DNA of 64,000 bases from Rubripirellula tenax (GTDB lineage: Bacteria; Planctomycetota; Planctomycetia; Pirellulales; Pirellulaceae), in the NCBI RefSeq assembly GCF_007860125.1, contig NZ_SJPW01000001.1, positions 1,202,104 through 1,266,103 of the forward strand. The letters are read 5' to 3'. The position numbers were made by a program, and so were the translations under genes. The notes under the pieces were generated by a model, which searched no databases, was not told the DNA's origin, and saw only the letters and a program-made list of their open reading frames with translations. This document shows positions 28,224 to 36,299 of the stretch, one piece after another; positions within the stretch are counted from its first letter, which is position 1; each line of letters begins with the position of its first letter.

Positions 28224-29162
28224 ATGAATGAGTCCTCGCCTGCCGCACGTCGGCGCTTCTTGCAAACGATTGCCTTTGGCGCCGCCGGACTGTGCGCATC
28301 GCCATTGGGATGGTCCGACGATGCTGTCGATTCCACGGCCCAACCGTGGCTTCGCAAAACGCTCAAGGTCGGAATGCTCGGCAAGCAAGGCACGTTGGCC
28401 GAACGATTTGCGAAGGCGAAGCAAGCGGGATTCGAGGGCGTCGAACTGAATGTGCCGGGCATCGACGTCGACGATGCAAAGGCCGCCGCTGCAGCCACCG
28501 GGATCATTTTGGATGGCACCGTCGGCGGATACCATTGGCAACAGCGTCACAGTGACCCCGATCCCAAAGTTCGTCAGACTGCGCTTTCCAAGCTAAAACA
28601 AGGCATCGAGGAAACTGCGGCGGTGGGCGCCGACACGATGCTGTTGGTACCCGCACATGGAAACGACGGAACCGAGGCCGAGGTGTACGAGCGGGCGATG
28701 GCGGCGGTTCGCGAAGCGATTCCAGTTGCCGAAGCCAACGGGGTTTCGATTCTGATCGAAAACGTTTGGAACCATTTCCTTTACCAGCACGACGGCCCGT
28801 CGGACCAAACGGCGGATGCCTTGGCGTCGTTCATCGACGCATTCGATTCGCCGTGGGTGGGCGTCCAATTCGACATCGGCAACCACTGGAAATATGGCAA
28901 CCCGGCCGATTGGATTCGGACTCTCGATCATCGCATCAAGAAGCTCGACATCAAGGGCTTCTCGAGAGCCGAAGACAAGTTCACTAAGATCACCGAGGGC
29001 GACATTGATTGGCCGTCGGTCGAAACAGCACTGCACGACATCGGATTTACCGGATGGTTGGCAGCCGAAGTTGCCGGCGGAGACCTGGATCGTCTTCGCG
29101 AGATCAATGATCATATGGAAGAGTCCCTTCACTGCAGCCAAAGTCTTTCGCGTGTCAACTGA
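28224..29162 (+). CDS. sugar phosphate isomerase/epimerase-like TIM-barrel protein, Tat-exported
   Basis: This 312-aa AP-endonuclease-2 superfamily TIM barrel is of the kind annotated as sugar phosphate isomerase/epimerase or xylose isomerase-like. The N-terminus AARRRFLQTIAFGAAGLCAS is a twin-arginine signal, so it acts outside the cytoplasm, where such proteins are linked to sugar processing in planctomycetes. Metal-site segments include ILIENVWNHFL (Glu near residue 175), VGVQFDIGNHWKYG (Asp and His) and the C-terminal WLAAEVAGG (Glu). I chose ATG 28224; a TTG at 28200 would add eight residues before the Tat motif. The stop overlaps the rsmH GTG start by 11 bases. Confidence 0.88.
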   Translation: MNESSPAARRRFLQTIAFGAAGLCASPLGWSDDAVDSTAQPWLRKTLKVGMLGKQGTLAERFAKAKQAGFEGVELNVPGIDVDDAKAAAAATGIILDGTVGGYHWQQRHSDPDPKVRQTALSKLKQGIEETAAVGADTMLLVPAHGNDGTEAEVYERAMAAVREAIPVAEANGVSILIENVWNHFLYQHDGPSDQTADALASFIDAFDSPWVGVQFDIGNHWKYGNPADWIRTLDHRIKKLDIKGFSRAEDKFTKITEGDIDWPSVETALHDIGFTGWLAAEVAGGDLDRLREINDHMEESLHCSQSLSRVN

Positions 29163-30054
29163 ATCGCAAGGCGTCGTCGAAACCGTTCACGTCCCCGTCA
29201 TGCCCGATGAAGTGGTTCATTGGATGACGGAGCATGCGCCGCGAGTGATGGTGGATGGAACGTACGGCGGCGGCGGACATTCAAGCCTGCTGATAAAAAA
29301 ATTGCCGCCCGGTGAAGGGTTCATGATCGGACTCGATCGCGACCCGGCGGTCAGCGAGCGCGTGGACACCGAGTCACACGACCCGCGATTGACCGTTTTC
29401 TTGGGCAGCTACGAACGAATCCCCAAAGCGCTCGAAGCACTAGAAATCCCCAAGGCCGACGCGATCCTGTTGGACGTGGGTTTGTCGAGCGATCAGTTGG
29501 CTGATGCCAATCGAGGATTCAGCTTCACCGTCGACGGCCCTCTGGATTTGCGTTTCGATCCGGAATTCGGAGATCCGGCGTCGGACTGGTTGGCGTGGAA
29601 AAAAGAAGACGAGATTGCCAACGCGATTTATCAGTACGGCGAAGAACGCTGCAGTCGCCGGATCGCGAAAGAGATCGTCACGCGGCGGCGCAAAGAGAAT
29701 CCGGTCAAGACGGTCAACGACCTGGTCGAAATTTGTCGTCGATGCGTGCCGCCGAGTAAGAATCACAACATTCACCCGGCGACGCGAACGTTCCAGGCGC
29801 TGCGGATCGTTGTCAATGACGAACTGGGAATTATGGAACGGACATTGAAAGCTGCACCCGAGTGGTTGGCGCCCGCCGGACGCTTGGTCGTGATCAGTTT
29901 CCATTCACTCGAAGACCGCATCGTGAAGAACGCGTTTCGCGATGACGAGCGGTGGAACATTCTGACCAAAAAGCCGCTGCGACCGACCGACGACGAAGTT
30001 CGCATGAACCCGCGATCACGAAGCGCAAAGATGCGAGTGGCCGAATTGGCGTGA
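29152..30054 (+). CDS. rsmH: 16S rRNA (cytosine(1402)-N(4))-methyltransferase
   Basis: RsmH (MraW) adds the N4-methyl group of m4Cm1402 in the ribosomal decoding centre (300 aa here, about 310 usual). Landmarks are HVPVMPDEVVHWM at the N-terminus, the SAM-binding VDGTYGGGGHSSLLI, GLDRDP, DLRFDP, and the C-terminal SFHSLEDRIVKNAFR. I chose GTG 29152 because it places the HVPVM block at residue 12, as in homologues. The open frame continues upstream to 28816 but lies inside the isomerase gene in another frame. Here the gene is not next to ftsL/ftsI as in the classic division cluster; it is coupled to an unrelated isomerase gene. Confidence 0.93.
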   Translation: MSTESQGVVETVHVPVMPDEVVHWMTEHAPRVMVDGTYGGGGHSSLLIKKLPPGEGFMIGLDRDPAVSERVDTESHDPRLTVFLGSYERIPKALEALEIPKADAILLDVGLSSDQLADANRGFSFTVDGPLDLRFDPEFGDPASDWLAWKKEDEIANAIYQYGEERCSRRIAKEIVTRRRKENPVKTVNDLVEICRRCVPPSKNHNIHPATRTFQALRIVVNDELGIMERTLKAAPEWLAPAGRLVVISFHSLEDRIVKNAFRDDERWNILTKKPLRPTDDEVRMNPRSRSAKMRVAELA

Positions 30055-30082
30055 AAAAAGAGAACGGGACGCGAGCGAAATG

Positions 30083-30946
30083 TTATGCGTCGTCTTTCAG
30101 TCGCGCGATGATCTTATCGTCTTCGACTCGGATACTTTCGAAGCGACGGATTGTTTTCGCGTTCTTCTCGTCCTTGTAAATATCTTTGGCCAAATTTTCT
30201 TTCTTCATCGCGTCCATGAAGACATCCGGCAAGGGTTCGCCTTTGACTTCGGCCGTTACCAAACGCACAATCAAGACGCCGTCTTCCAATGAGACATCAA
30301 ACGTGCCAGAGCCGTTTAGAAAACGCCCTTTCGATGCGGGTAGGAACGATTCGACGGGGATACTGATCTCTCCCTTGATCATGCCTTCGTCGATGCTGAC
30401 AAGCAGTTTGCCACGCAGTTTTTCTTCGCCGTTGATCAACGCGTTGATGTCGTCCGCCGTCAGTACCAACTCGCGTACCGCCGCCGATTTGACGGCATCC
30501 GATTCGGTCAGTTCCGCTTGGGAAGAAGAGGTGTCGACCGTGGAAGCCTCTGCGGAAGCCACCGCGGAAGAATTTTCCGCCAAGTCGGCTTCTTCGCTGG
30601 CGCCGTCCGCCGTCGTCGTGCCTTCGCTGTCGTCGTCGAGCGACGCTTGGAAACTCTCCAGACGCGTTTCCAATTCCGCCATCTGGTCGTCCGAGTACTC
30701 GACCACCGGCAACTCAAGCGGCGCGGTCGCCGTATATTTCTCGACCTGCTTTTTGTAGGCCGAGTACGTCGCAAAACCGGCGCAAAGAATCAGCATCAGG
30801 CCGCCGACGAAAACGCCGACACAGCCCAGCACGAGGCAGCGGCCGTTCTTTGATTCCGCCGGGGGGGTGGGATCCGGGACCGTCCTTTCGAAGGATTGAT
30901 TCGAATCGAACGGATTGGGCGGCGGGCTGGAGACGGCTTCCGTCAC
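30083..30946 (-). CDS. hypothetical single-pass membrane protein
   Basis: This 287-aa protein has a Pro-rich cytoplasmic N-terminus (residues 1-35), one transmembrane helix (about 38-60, LVLGCVGVFVGGLMLILCAG), an acidic Ser/Glu/Ala-rich linker (about 85-155), and a C-terminal domain (about 160-287) that begins LVLTADDINALINGEEKLRG. That domain resembles uncharacterised planctomycete proteins but has no function I can name. Its start is only 7 bases from the stop of the next gene upstream on the same strand (30954-31373), so the two are probably co-transcribed. Confidence 0.75.
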   Translation of the reverse strand: MTEAVSSPPPNPFDSNQSFERTVPDPTPPAESKNGRCLVLGCVGVFVGGLMLILCAGFATYSAYKKQVEKYTATAPLELPVVEYSDDQMAELETRLESFQASLDDDSEGTTTADGASEEADLAENSSAVASAEASTVDTSSSQAELTESDAVKSAAVRELVLTADDINALINGEEKLRGKLLVSIDEGMIKGEISIPVESFLPASKGRFLNGSGTFDVSLEDGVLIVRLVTAEVKGEPLPDVFMDAMKKENLAKDIYKDEKNAKTIRRFESIRVEDDKIIARLKDDA

Positions 30947-30953
30947 GGCAGGA

Positions 30954-31373
30954 CTAGCCCACCGACCACATGTTTTGGAACCACTCTACCCGGTCAATTC
31001 GTCGGGGGCTGTAGTTCGTGGTGACATTGAACTTCTGGTTGGCCAGAAAACCGATAAACGCTTTGTAGGGCACTTCGGCGTGCTGGGCGACCAAATCGAC
31101 CATCTCGCTGTCAGGTTTCCAGGCGTACAGGACTTTGTTGTCCTTCTCGAACTGGCTGTCCAGATATTCCGCATTCGTGCTGCTGGTGACGACGAAATCA
31201 CAGCCTTTTTTGCACAAAAACCCCAGAAGCGAAGCCGACAACGCACGCGTCATGGCGAGGTCTTTGTCGCAGGATGCCGAAGCGATATTCCAGATCGAGA
31301 TGTAACCTTCCTCGTCCAAATCCTCAGGCGCAACCTTGATGGCGACGTCTTCTAAACCTTCTCCGACCGACAT
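30954..31373 (-). CDS. hypothetical protein, 139 aa
   Basis: This is a small soluble protein that I do not recognise. It has alternating alpha/beta character (ISIWNIASASCDKDLAMTRA, GCDFVVTSSTNAEYLDSQF) and a C-terminal aromatic patch ending WFQNMWSVG. There is no signal peptide. It lies directly upstream of the membrane protein gene at 30083-30946 in the same orientation with a 7-base gap, which suggests a two-gene operon. Composition and length look like a genuine conserved planctomycete gene, but I cannot test conservation here. Confidence 0.7.
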   Translation of the reverse strand: MSVGEGLEDVAIKVAPEDLDEEGYISIWNIASASCDKDLAMTRALSASLLGFLCKKGCDFVVTSSTNAEYLDSQFEKDNKVLYAWKPDSEMVDLVAQHAEVPYKAFIGFLANQKFNVTTNYSPRRIDRVEWFQNMWSVG

Positions 31374-31517
31374 AGATGTTCCTTCGCAGACTTGATAACC
31401 GAGATCTCTAGCGATCTCATTATAGCGTCACAACGGAGCGAAGATAAGGTCCACAGGCACGGACCCAGGGCAACTGTCTTTTTCAAAATGAGACCGCAGG
31501 TGCCAGCCAACCTCGCG

Positions 31518-32891
31518 TCACTTTTTCTGCTGACGCGACTGCATCCACATCGCATATTCCTCGACCGTGATCCGTCCGTCCCGGTTCGTATCCGCCGCAG
31601 CGGGGCTCATCAGCATTTTTTCCCACTCCGACGGAGTCAGGGCACCGTCGCTGTTTTTATCGTATCGTTCGACGATTCGGCGGACGACTTTTACGTACTT
31701 TTCGTCGGCCTTCCCCCCCGAAGCAGCGGCAGCCGCCGAGGGCGCGGCGGAATTAGACGAAGCGACCGGACTGGCCGCAGCCATCAACTGGGATGCTGTG
31801 CCTTTTTCGACCGCTCGCATGGCTTCGTCGGATGTGATCACACCGTCGCGATTGAAGTCGGAATCGAAGAATTGGGCCACCAGTTCGTCGTTCCATTCGC
31901 TCGCGAATTCCGCCATCGACACCTGTCCGTCTCCGTTGGCGTCTTTGTCGGTAAAGTATCCGGGCAATCCTTCTGGCGCCGAACGCCCGGCCGTATCCCG
32001 ATAGGACTGGCGACCCGCGAAAACATCGACCGTTTCGGTGGCCGAACCGCTGTCACGTTCTCGCTTTTTCTCGCGTTTGACCTTCTTGGCATCCTCTTCC
32101 CCCTCGCGCCGTCGTGCATAGCGAACAGCCAATTCGTCGAGCGTCAGTTTTCCGTCGCGATTGCGGTCAAAGTCCATCGGATTTCCCGACATACGGCTGC
32201 TCAGTTCATCCTTTTCAATGAAACCATTCCCGTTGCGATCGTACCGACGCATCGATTCACCGGCCTGGGCGCGGTCGGCGTCAGTGACTGGCACGGACAA
32301 CATTTCGGCTTTCGGGCCAAAACCCAAAATCGGTTCGGCCAGCGATTCTTCGCCAAAACCGGGAACCAACAATTCGGCCATCAGCGCCGCATCGGCCGCA
32401 TCTCGGCTGGACGTTCCGCCGCCCCGCGACGATGAATCGTCACCGCCACCTCGCATCTTATCAAAGCCCTCTTTGACCTTTGCGATCGGAATCGGTTGAC
32501 CCGCCTTGATGCTGGGGTCGGATTGCTGCATGCGGCTGATCAAGAATTGAGCCGGTCCCTGTTGTTCTTCGGGATCGAGCACGCCGTTTTTATTGGTATC
32601 CAGCCGTTCCAAGAATGAGCTCGGATCAAAGCCGCTGCGACCGCCACCACCACCTCGGTCGCCGCCACCGCCACGATCACCACCTCCGCCGCCCCGGTCG
32701 CCGCCGCCAAAGCCACCGCCCGGCGGTCCGCCGCGATCGCCGCCGCCAAAACCGCCACCGCCTCCGCGATCGCCGCCACCGCGCCCTCCTCGGTCGCCAC
32801 CACCTCGGTCGCCACCGCCCGGTGGTTGAGCAACAAGGGTGATCGTCATGGCAAGGGTCAGGGCCAGTGAGGCCAAAAAACGTGTGTTCAT
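31518..32891 (-). CDS. secreted Gly/Arg/Asp-rich EF-hand protein
   Basis: This 457-aa exported protein starts at ATG 32891, which opens onto the signal peptide MNTRFLASLALTLAMTITLV. Residues 24 to about 88 are low-complexity GGGDRGG repeats. The rest carries about seven EF-hand-like calcium loops: DTNKNGVLDPEE, DRNGNGFIEKDE, DRNRDGKLTLDE, DANGDGQVSMAE, DFNRDGVITSDE, DKNSDGALTPSE and DTNRDGRITVEE. A Lys/Arg/Glu-rich segment (about 275-295) separates the third and fourth. The open frame extends to 32951, but the extra residues are not signal-like. It is divergent from the sulfatase gene across 143 bases. A calcium-binding extracellular or cell-wall role is likely; the partner is unknown. Confidence 0.85.
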   Translation of the reverse strand: MNTRFLASLALTLAMTITLVAQPPGGGDRGGGDRGGRGGGDRGGGGGFGGGDRGGPPGGGFGGGDRGGGGGDRGGGGDRGGGGGRSGFDPSSFLERLDTNKNGVLDPEEQQGPAQFLISRMQQSDPSIKAGQPIPIAKVKEGFDKMRGGGDDSSSRGGGTSSRDAADAALMAELLVPGFGEESLAEPILGFGPKAEMLSVPVTDADRAQAGESMRRYDRNGNGFIEKDELSSRMSGNPMDFDRNRDGKLTLDELAVRYARRREGEEDAKKVKREKKRERDSGSATETVDVFAGRQSYRDTAGRSAPEGLPGYFTDKDANGDGQVSMAEFASEWNDELVAQFFDSDFNRDGVITSDEAMRAVEKGTASQLMAAASPVASSNSAAPSAAAAASGGKADEKYVKVVRRIVERYDKNSDGALTPSEWEKMLMSPAAADTNRDGRITVEEYAMWMQSRQQKK

Positions 32892-33034
32892 GTTCAATTG
32901 AACCAACCGTCGCGATCGAAGTTTCGTGGAAAAGCGGGCCACCGAGCTCATTGTAGTTGGGTTAGCATAGAGCCCGAGGTATCTATCATCCCCGATTTGA
33001 CCTCAATTGAACACAAACGTGGAGCAAGGATTTA

Positions 33035-34588
33035 ATGCGGTCGAATTTCGCAGTTGTATTGGTTCTGTCGGTCTTATTCGTCTTAACGTCTGCCATAGCG
33101 GGTTCCGCCGAACTGCCCGCCACGCCGACTCGCGACGGGATCAAGCCACGCAACGTGATCTTTGTCCTGACCGACGACCATCGCTATGACGCAATGGGAT
33201 TCATGGGGCATCCTTTTTTGGAAACTCCGAACCTAGACAAGTTGGCCTCCGGCGGCGTGCATCTGAAGAATGCATTTGTGACCACTTCGCTGTGCTCGCC
33301 CAGCCGCGCGTCGATTCTGACAGGACTGTACACGCACAAGCACCGTGTCATCGACAACAATCGCTTGGTCCCCGAAGACACCGTCTTCTTTCCGCAATAC
33401 CTGCAACGCGCCGGCTACTCGACCGCCTACATCGGCAAGTGGCACATGGGTGCCGCCAACGACGACATCCGTCCAGGATTTGACCATTGGATCAGCTTCA
33501 AAGGTCAAGGAAACTATTTGCCGCCGGGACCGAAATACACATTGAACGTTAATGGCAAGCGAGTCAAACAGAAGGGATACATCACCGACGAAATGACGGA
33601 CTATGCCGTCGATTGGTTGGACGAACAAAAGGACACTGGCAAACCGTTCTTCATGTATTTGTCGCACAAAGCCGTCCACAGCGACTTCACGCCCGCCGAG
33701 CGTCATGCCGGTCGGTATGCGAACGAAGACCTAAGCTTCCTGCCTCGGGGTGAAGGCGTCACGGCCGAAGCAAACGCACCGCGCTGGGTCCGCGATCAAC
33801 GAAACAGTTGGCATGGCATCGACTTCAGCTACCACAGCGACAACGGACTCGATTACCTGTATCGAAGGTATTGTGAAACGCTTCTTGCAGTCGACGATAG
33901 CGTCGGCCGCGTGATGCAGAAGTTGAAGGACATGGGCGTTCACGACGAAACACTTGTCATCTACATGGGCGACAACGGTTTCATGTGGGGCGAGCACGGC
34001 TTGATCGACAAACGAGTTTCCTACGAAGAGTCGATGCGAGTTCCGATGATGGTGCATTGCCCCGAACTGTATCAGGGTGGAACCGTCGTCGACCAAGTGA
34101 TCGGTAACATCGATGTCGGCCCGACCGTGCTGCACGCGGCCGGATTGCAAACACCCGACTACATCGACGGCACCAGCTTTTTGGATCTGCCCAACCAACC
34201 GAAGATGGATTGGCGCGAAAACTTCCTTTACGTGTACTACTGGGAGAAAAACTTCCCGCAAACCCCGACTCAGTTTGCCTTGCGTGGTGACCGGTTCAAG
34301 TACATCACGTACTACGGATTGTGGGACGCCGACGAACTGTATGACCTGACGACGGATCCGGGCGAAAAGAAAAACCTGCTTTACGATCCCGACTATGCGT
34401 CGGTCGCTAAGGAAATGGAAAACGAGCTGTACAAAATGCTCGGCGACGCCGGAGGAATGGACATCCCGATGAACCAACCCCAAGGCAACTCGCAAAACAA
34501 ACGCTGGGTCGACAAAGGTGGAAAAAATGCCGCCGAGTTCCCCGCCGCGATCGTCGTGGACGAACCGCTGAATAAAAAAGCGAAATGA
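33035..34588 (+). CDS. sulfatase
   Basis: This is a 517-aa type I sulfatase (alkaline-phosphatase superfamily) with a signal peptide of about 25 residues. The formylglycine motif is LCSPSRASILTGLY, with the converted Cys at residue 87. Metal ligands are visible in VIFVLTDDHRYDAMG near the N-terminus and in YMGDNGFMWGEHG near residue 310. The enzyme hydrolyses sulfate esters, in planctomycetes mostly on algal polysaccharides; the exact substrate cannot be read. A Shine-Dalgarno-like AAGGA precedes the ATG by 4 bases. The maturase that makes formylglycine is not in this window. Confidence 0.94.
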   Translation: MRSNFAVVLVLSVLFVLTSAIAGSAELPATPTRDGIKPRNVIFVLTDDHRYDAMGFMGHPFLETPNLDKLASGGVHLKNAFVTTSLCSPSRASILTGLYTHKHRVIDNNRLVPEDTVFFPQYLQRAGYSTAYIGKWHMGAANDDIRPGFDHWISFKGQGNYLPPGPKYTLNVNGKRVKQKGYITDEMTDYAVDWLDEQKDTGKPFFMYLSHKAVHSDFTPAERHAGRYANEDLSFLPRGEGVTAEANAPRWVRDQRNSWHGIDFSYHSDNGLDYLYRRYCETLLAVDDSVGRVMQKLKDMGVHDETLVIYMGDNGFMWGEHGLIDKRVSYEESMRVPMMVHCPELYQGGTVVDQVIGNIDVGPTVLHAAGLQTPDYIDGTSFLDLPNQPKMDWRENFLYVYYWEKNFPQTPTQFALRGDRFKYITYYGLWDADELYDLTTDPGEKKNLLYDPDYASVAKEMENELYKMLGDAGGMDIPMNQPQGNSQNKRWVDKGGKNAAEFPAAIVVDEPLNKKAK

Positions 34589-34710
34589 CCCAGTGACACG
34601 AGAAGCCGTTTTTTTCGCATTGCCGTCGCGTTTGCAGGCGGCGATGCGTTTATACTTCGGATGCGGCGACCGGCGACACTTCCTTCTTCCTGATCATTTG
34701 GAATCGACCC

Positions 34711-35382
34711 ATGGCATCAAATCTCTCTGGTCGATTGTTGATTGCATCACCTTATCTCGATGACGGGAATTTCCTTCGATCGGTCGTGTTTATCATTCGG
34801 CATGATGCCGAGGGTGCGTTCGGATTGACCATCAATCGCCCCACCGAACGCCGATTCCGTGATTTGGTGGAGATGTCGCCCGCCGAAGGCCGGCCTCGCG
34901 AGGACGACGATATTTATCGCGGTGGTCCCGTCGATGGACCACTTTTGGCGCTGCATGATCTTGCCGGTGTCGGCGAACCGTGTGGGCCATACGATGCAGC
35001 GGGCCAACCGCTTTCACCGGGCCAAGTGTATAGCGAAGGTTCGAAATTCACCCTGCATGATCATCCCGCCGAACCGTGGGGTTCGATGTCCATCGAATTG
35101 GGGAATCCGCCAGCCTGGATCACCGGCGACGACGACCATTTGCGAATCTTGCTTCGTCGACCTGATGCGCGGGTGCGATACGTGGCGCACTACAGCGGAT
35201 GGGGGCCGGGGCAATTGGACGAGGAGCTGCGAGTGGGCGGTTGGCTGGCAGGCGACGCCGATCCAGATATCATTTTCGGTGACCCCGATCTATGCTGGGA
35301 ACGAGCGGTGCGGCAATGCGGTCACGATATCCTGACCGAGATCGCGCCGGGCGTCCGATTCGGCGACCCCGAATTGAACTAA
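34711..35382 (+). CDS. YqgE/AlgH family protein
   Basis: This is a 223-aa YqgE/AlgH (DUF179) protein. The N-terminus MASNLSGRLLIASPYLDDGN and the following block RSVVFIIRHDAEGAFGLTIN are characteristic. The mid region YRGGPVDGPLLALHD and the segment YVAHYSGWGPGQLDEEL complete the fold. The family is widespread and its role remains poorly defined; AlgH was linked to alginate regulation in Pseudomonas. The C-terminal extension after about residue 185 is a little longer than in E. coli. It is followed 22 bases later by a phosphatase gene. Confidence 0.93.
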   Translation: MASNLSGRLLIASPYLDDGNFLRSVVFIIRHDAEGAFGLTINRPTERRFRDLVEMSPAEGRPREDDDIYRGGPVDGPLLALHDLAGVGEPCGPYDAAGQPLSPGQVYSEGSKFTLHDHPAEPWGSMSIELGNPPAWITGDDDHLRILLRRPDARVRYVAHYSGWGPGQLDEELRVGGWLAGDADPDIIFGDPDLCWERAVRQCGHDILTEIAPGVRFGDPELN

Positions 35383-35404
35383 CCAACGCCGTGGACGATT
35401 TGTG

Positions 35405-36223
35405 ATGCGAAGATTTGCGATTGGCGACATTCACGGCTGTGCCAAGGCGCTCCGTGCGCTGATTGAAGCGATCGAACTTGACCCCAAGGACCAACTGGTT
35501 TTCCTTGGCGACTATGTTGATCGTGGTCCAGACAGCCGCGATGTCATCGATCAGATCATTGCGCTGAAATCGCGATGCGACGTCATCACGCTTCGTGGCA
35601 ATCACGAAATCATGCTGCAAGGCGTCGTGTTGGGCGGACTGGATGATCGGGTCTGGCTTGCCAATGGCGGCCAAGCCACCGTGACTAGTTACGGAGGCAC
35701 GACGAATAAGATCCCAACCGATCACTTGGAATTTTTTCAAGACTTGAGAGCGTATCACGAGACCGAAACGGACATCTTCGTCCACGCCGGTTATACGCCT
35801 GATGCGCCAATGGTGTCGCACGACGACATCACGTTGTATTGGAACCACTTGCCGACGCCGCTTCCGAATCCCCATCAAAGCGGTCGTCGAGTCATCGTCG
35901 GTCACACGCCGCAGCCCGACAATCGAATATTGGATGCCGGACATCTGGTTTGCATTGACACGTACTGCTTCGGTGGTGGTTGCTTGACCGCGATGGAAGT
36001 CACAACCGGGCAAACGATCCAGATCAACCGGCACGGTCACCTGCATCGTCCACCCCTGGTTTCGGCGGCCCACCATTTGAAGAAAATGGGGAAGAACTTT
36101 TCGGAGTTCTGTCGGGCGAAATGGGGCGGCAGCGGCGCGACTCGCTTGACCGATCCGTCTCAGTTGGCGGACCTGCAACGTTCGGTCGGCCCATCAAAAC
36201 TGGCCCAAGATCCCGATCTCTGA
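35405..36223 (+). CDS. serine/threonine protein phosphatase-type metallophosphoesterase
   Basis: This 272-aa PPP-family phosphatase carries all the metal-ligand motifs in order: GDIHGC (residues 7-12), GDYVDRGPDSRD (near 35), RGNHEIML (near 63) and VGHTPQPDN (near 165). It resembles bacterial PrpA/PrpB or diadenosine tetraphosphatase-like enzymes, so it may act on phosphoproteins or small phosphoesters. The C-terminal 60 residues (after HLHRPPLVSAAHHLKK) form a basic tail not part of the catalytic fold. I chose ATG 35405; the preceding codon is a GTG. It may be co-transcribed with yqgE. Confidence 0.9.
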   Translation: MRRFAIGDIHGCAKALRALIEAIELDPKDQLVFLGDYVDRGPDSRDVIDQIIALKSRCDVITLRGNHEIMLQGVVLGGLDDRVWLANGGQATVTSYGGTTNKIPTDHLEFFQDLRAYHETETDIFVHAGYTPDAPMVSHDDITLYWNHLPTPLPNPHQSGRRVIVGHTPQPDNRILDAGHLVCIDTYCFGGGCLTAMEVTTGQTIQINRHGHLHRPPLVSAAHHLKKMGKNFSEFCRAKWGGSGATRLTDPSQLADLQRSVGPSKLAQDPDL

Positions 36224-36299
36224 ACGCCGAACGATTCGGTAGCGGATCCCGATGACCACCCATTCAAGGTCGGCAAGGATCGACTGGTCGAAATGAGGG

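Noticed and set aside
32540-32842. Pro- and Arg-rich open frames on both strands
   Set aside because: They are low-complexity shadows of the GGGDRGG-coding stretch of the EF-hand gene.
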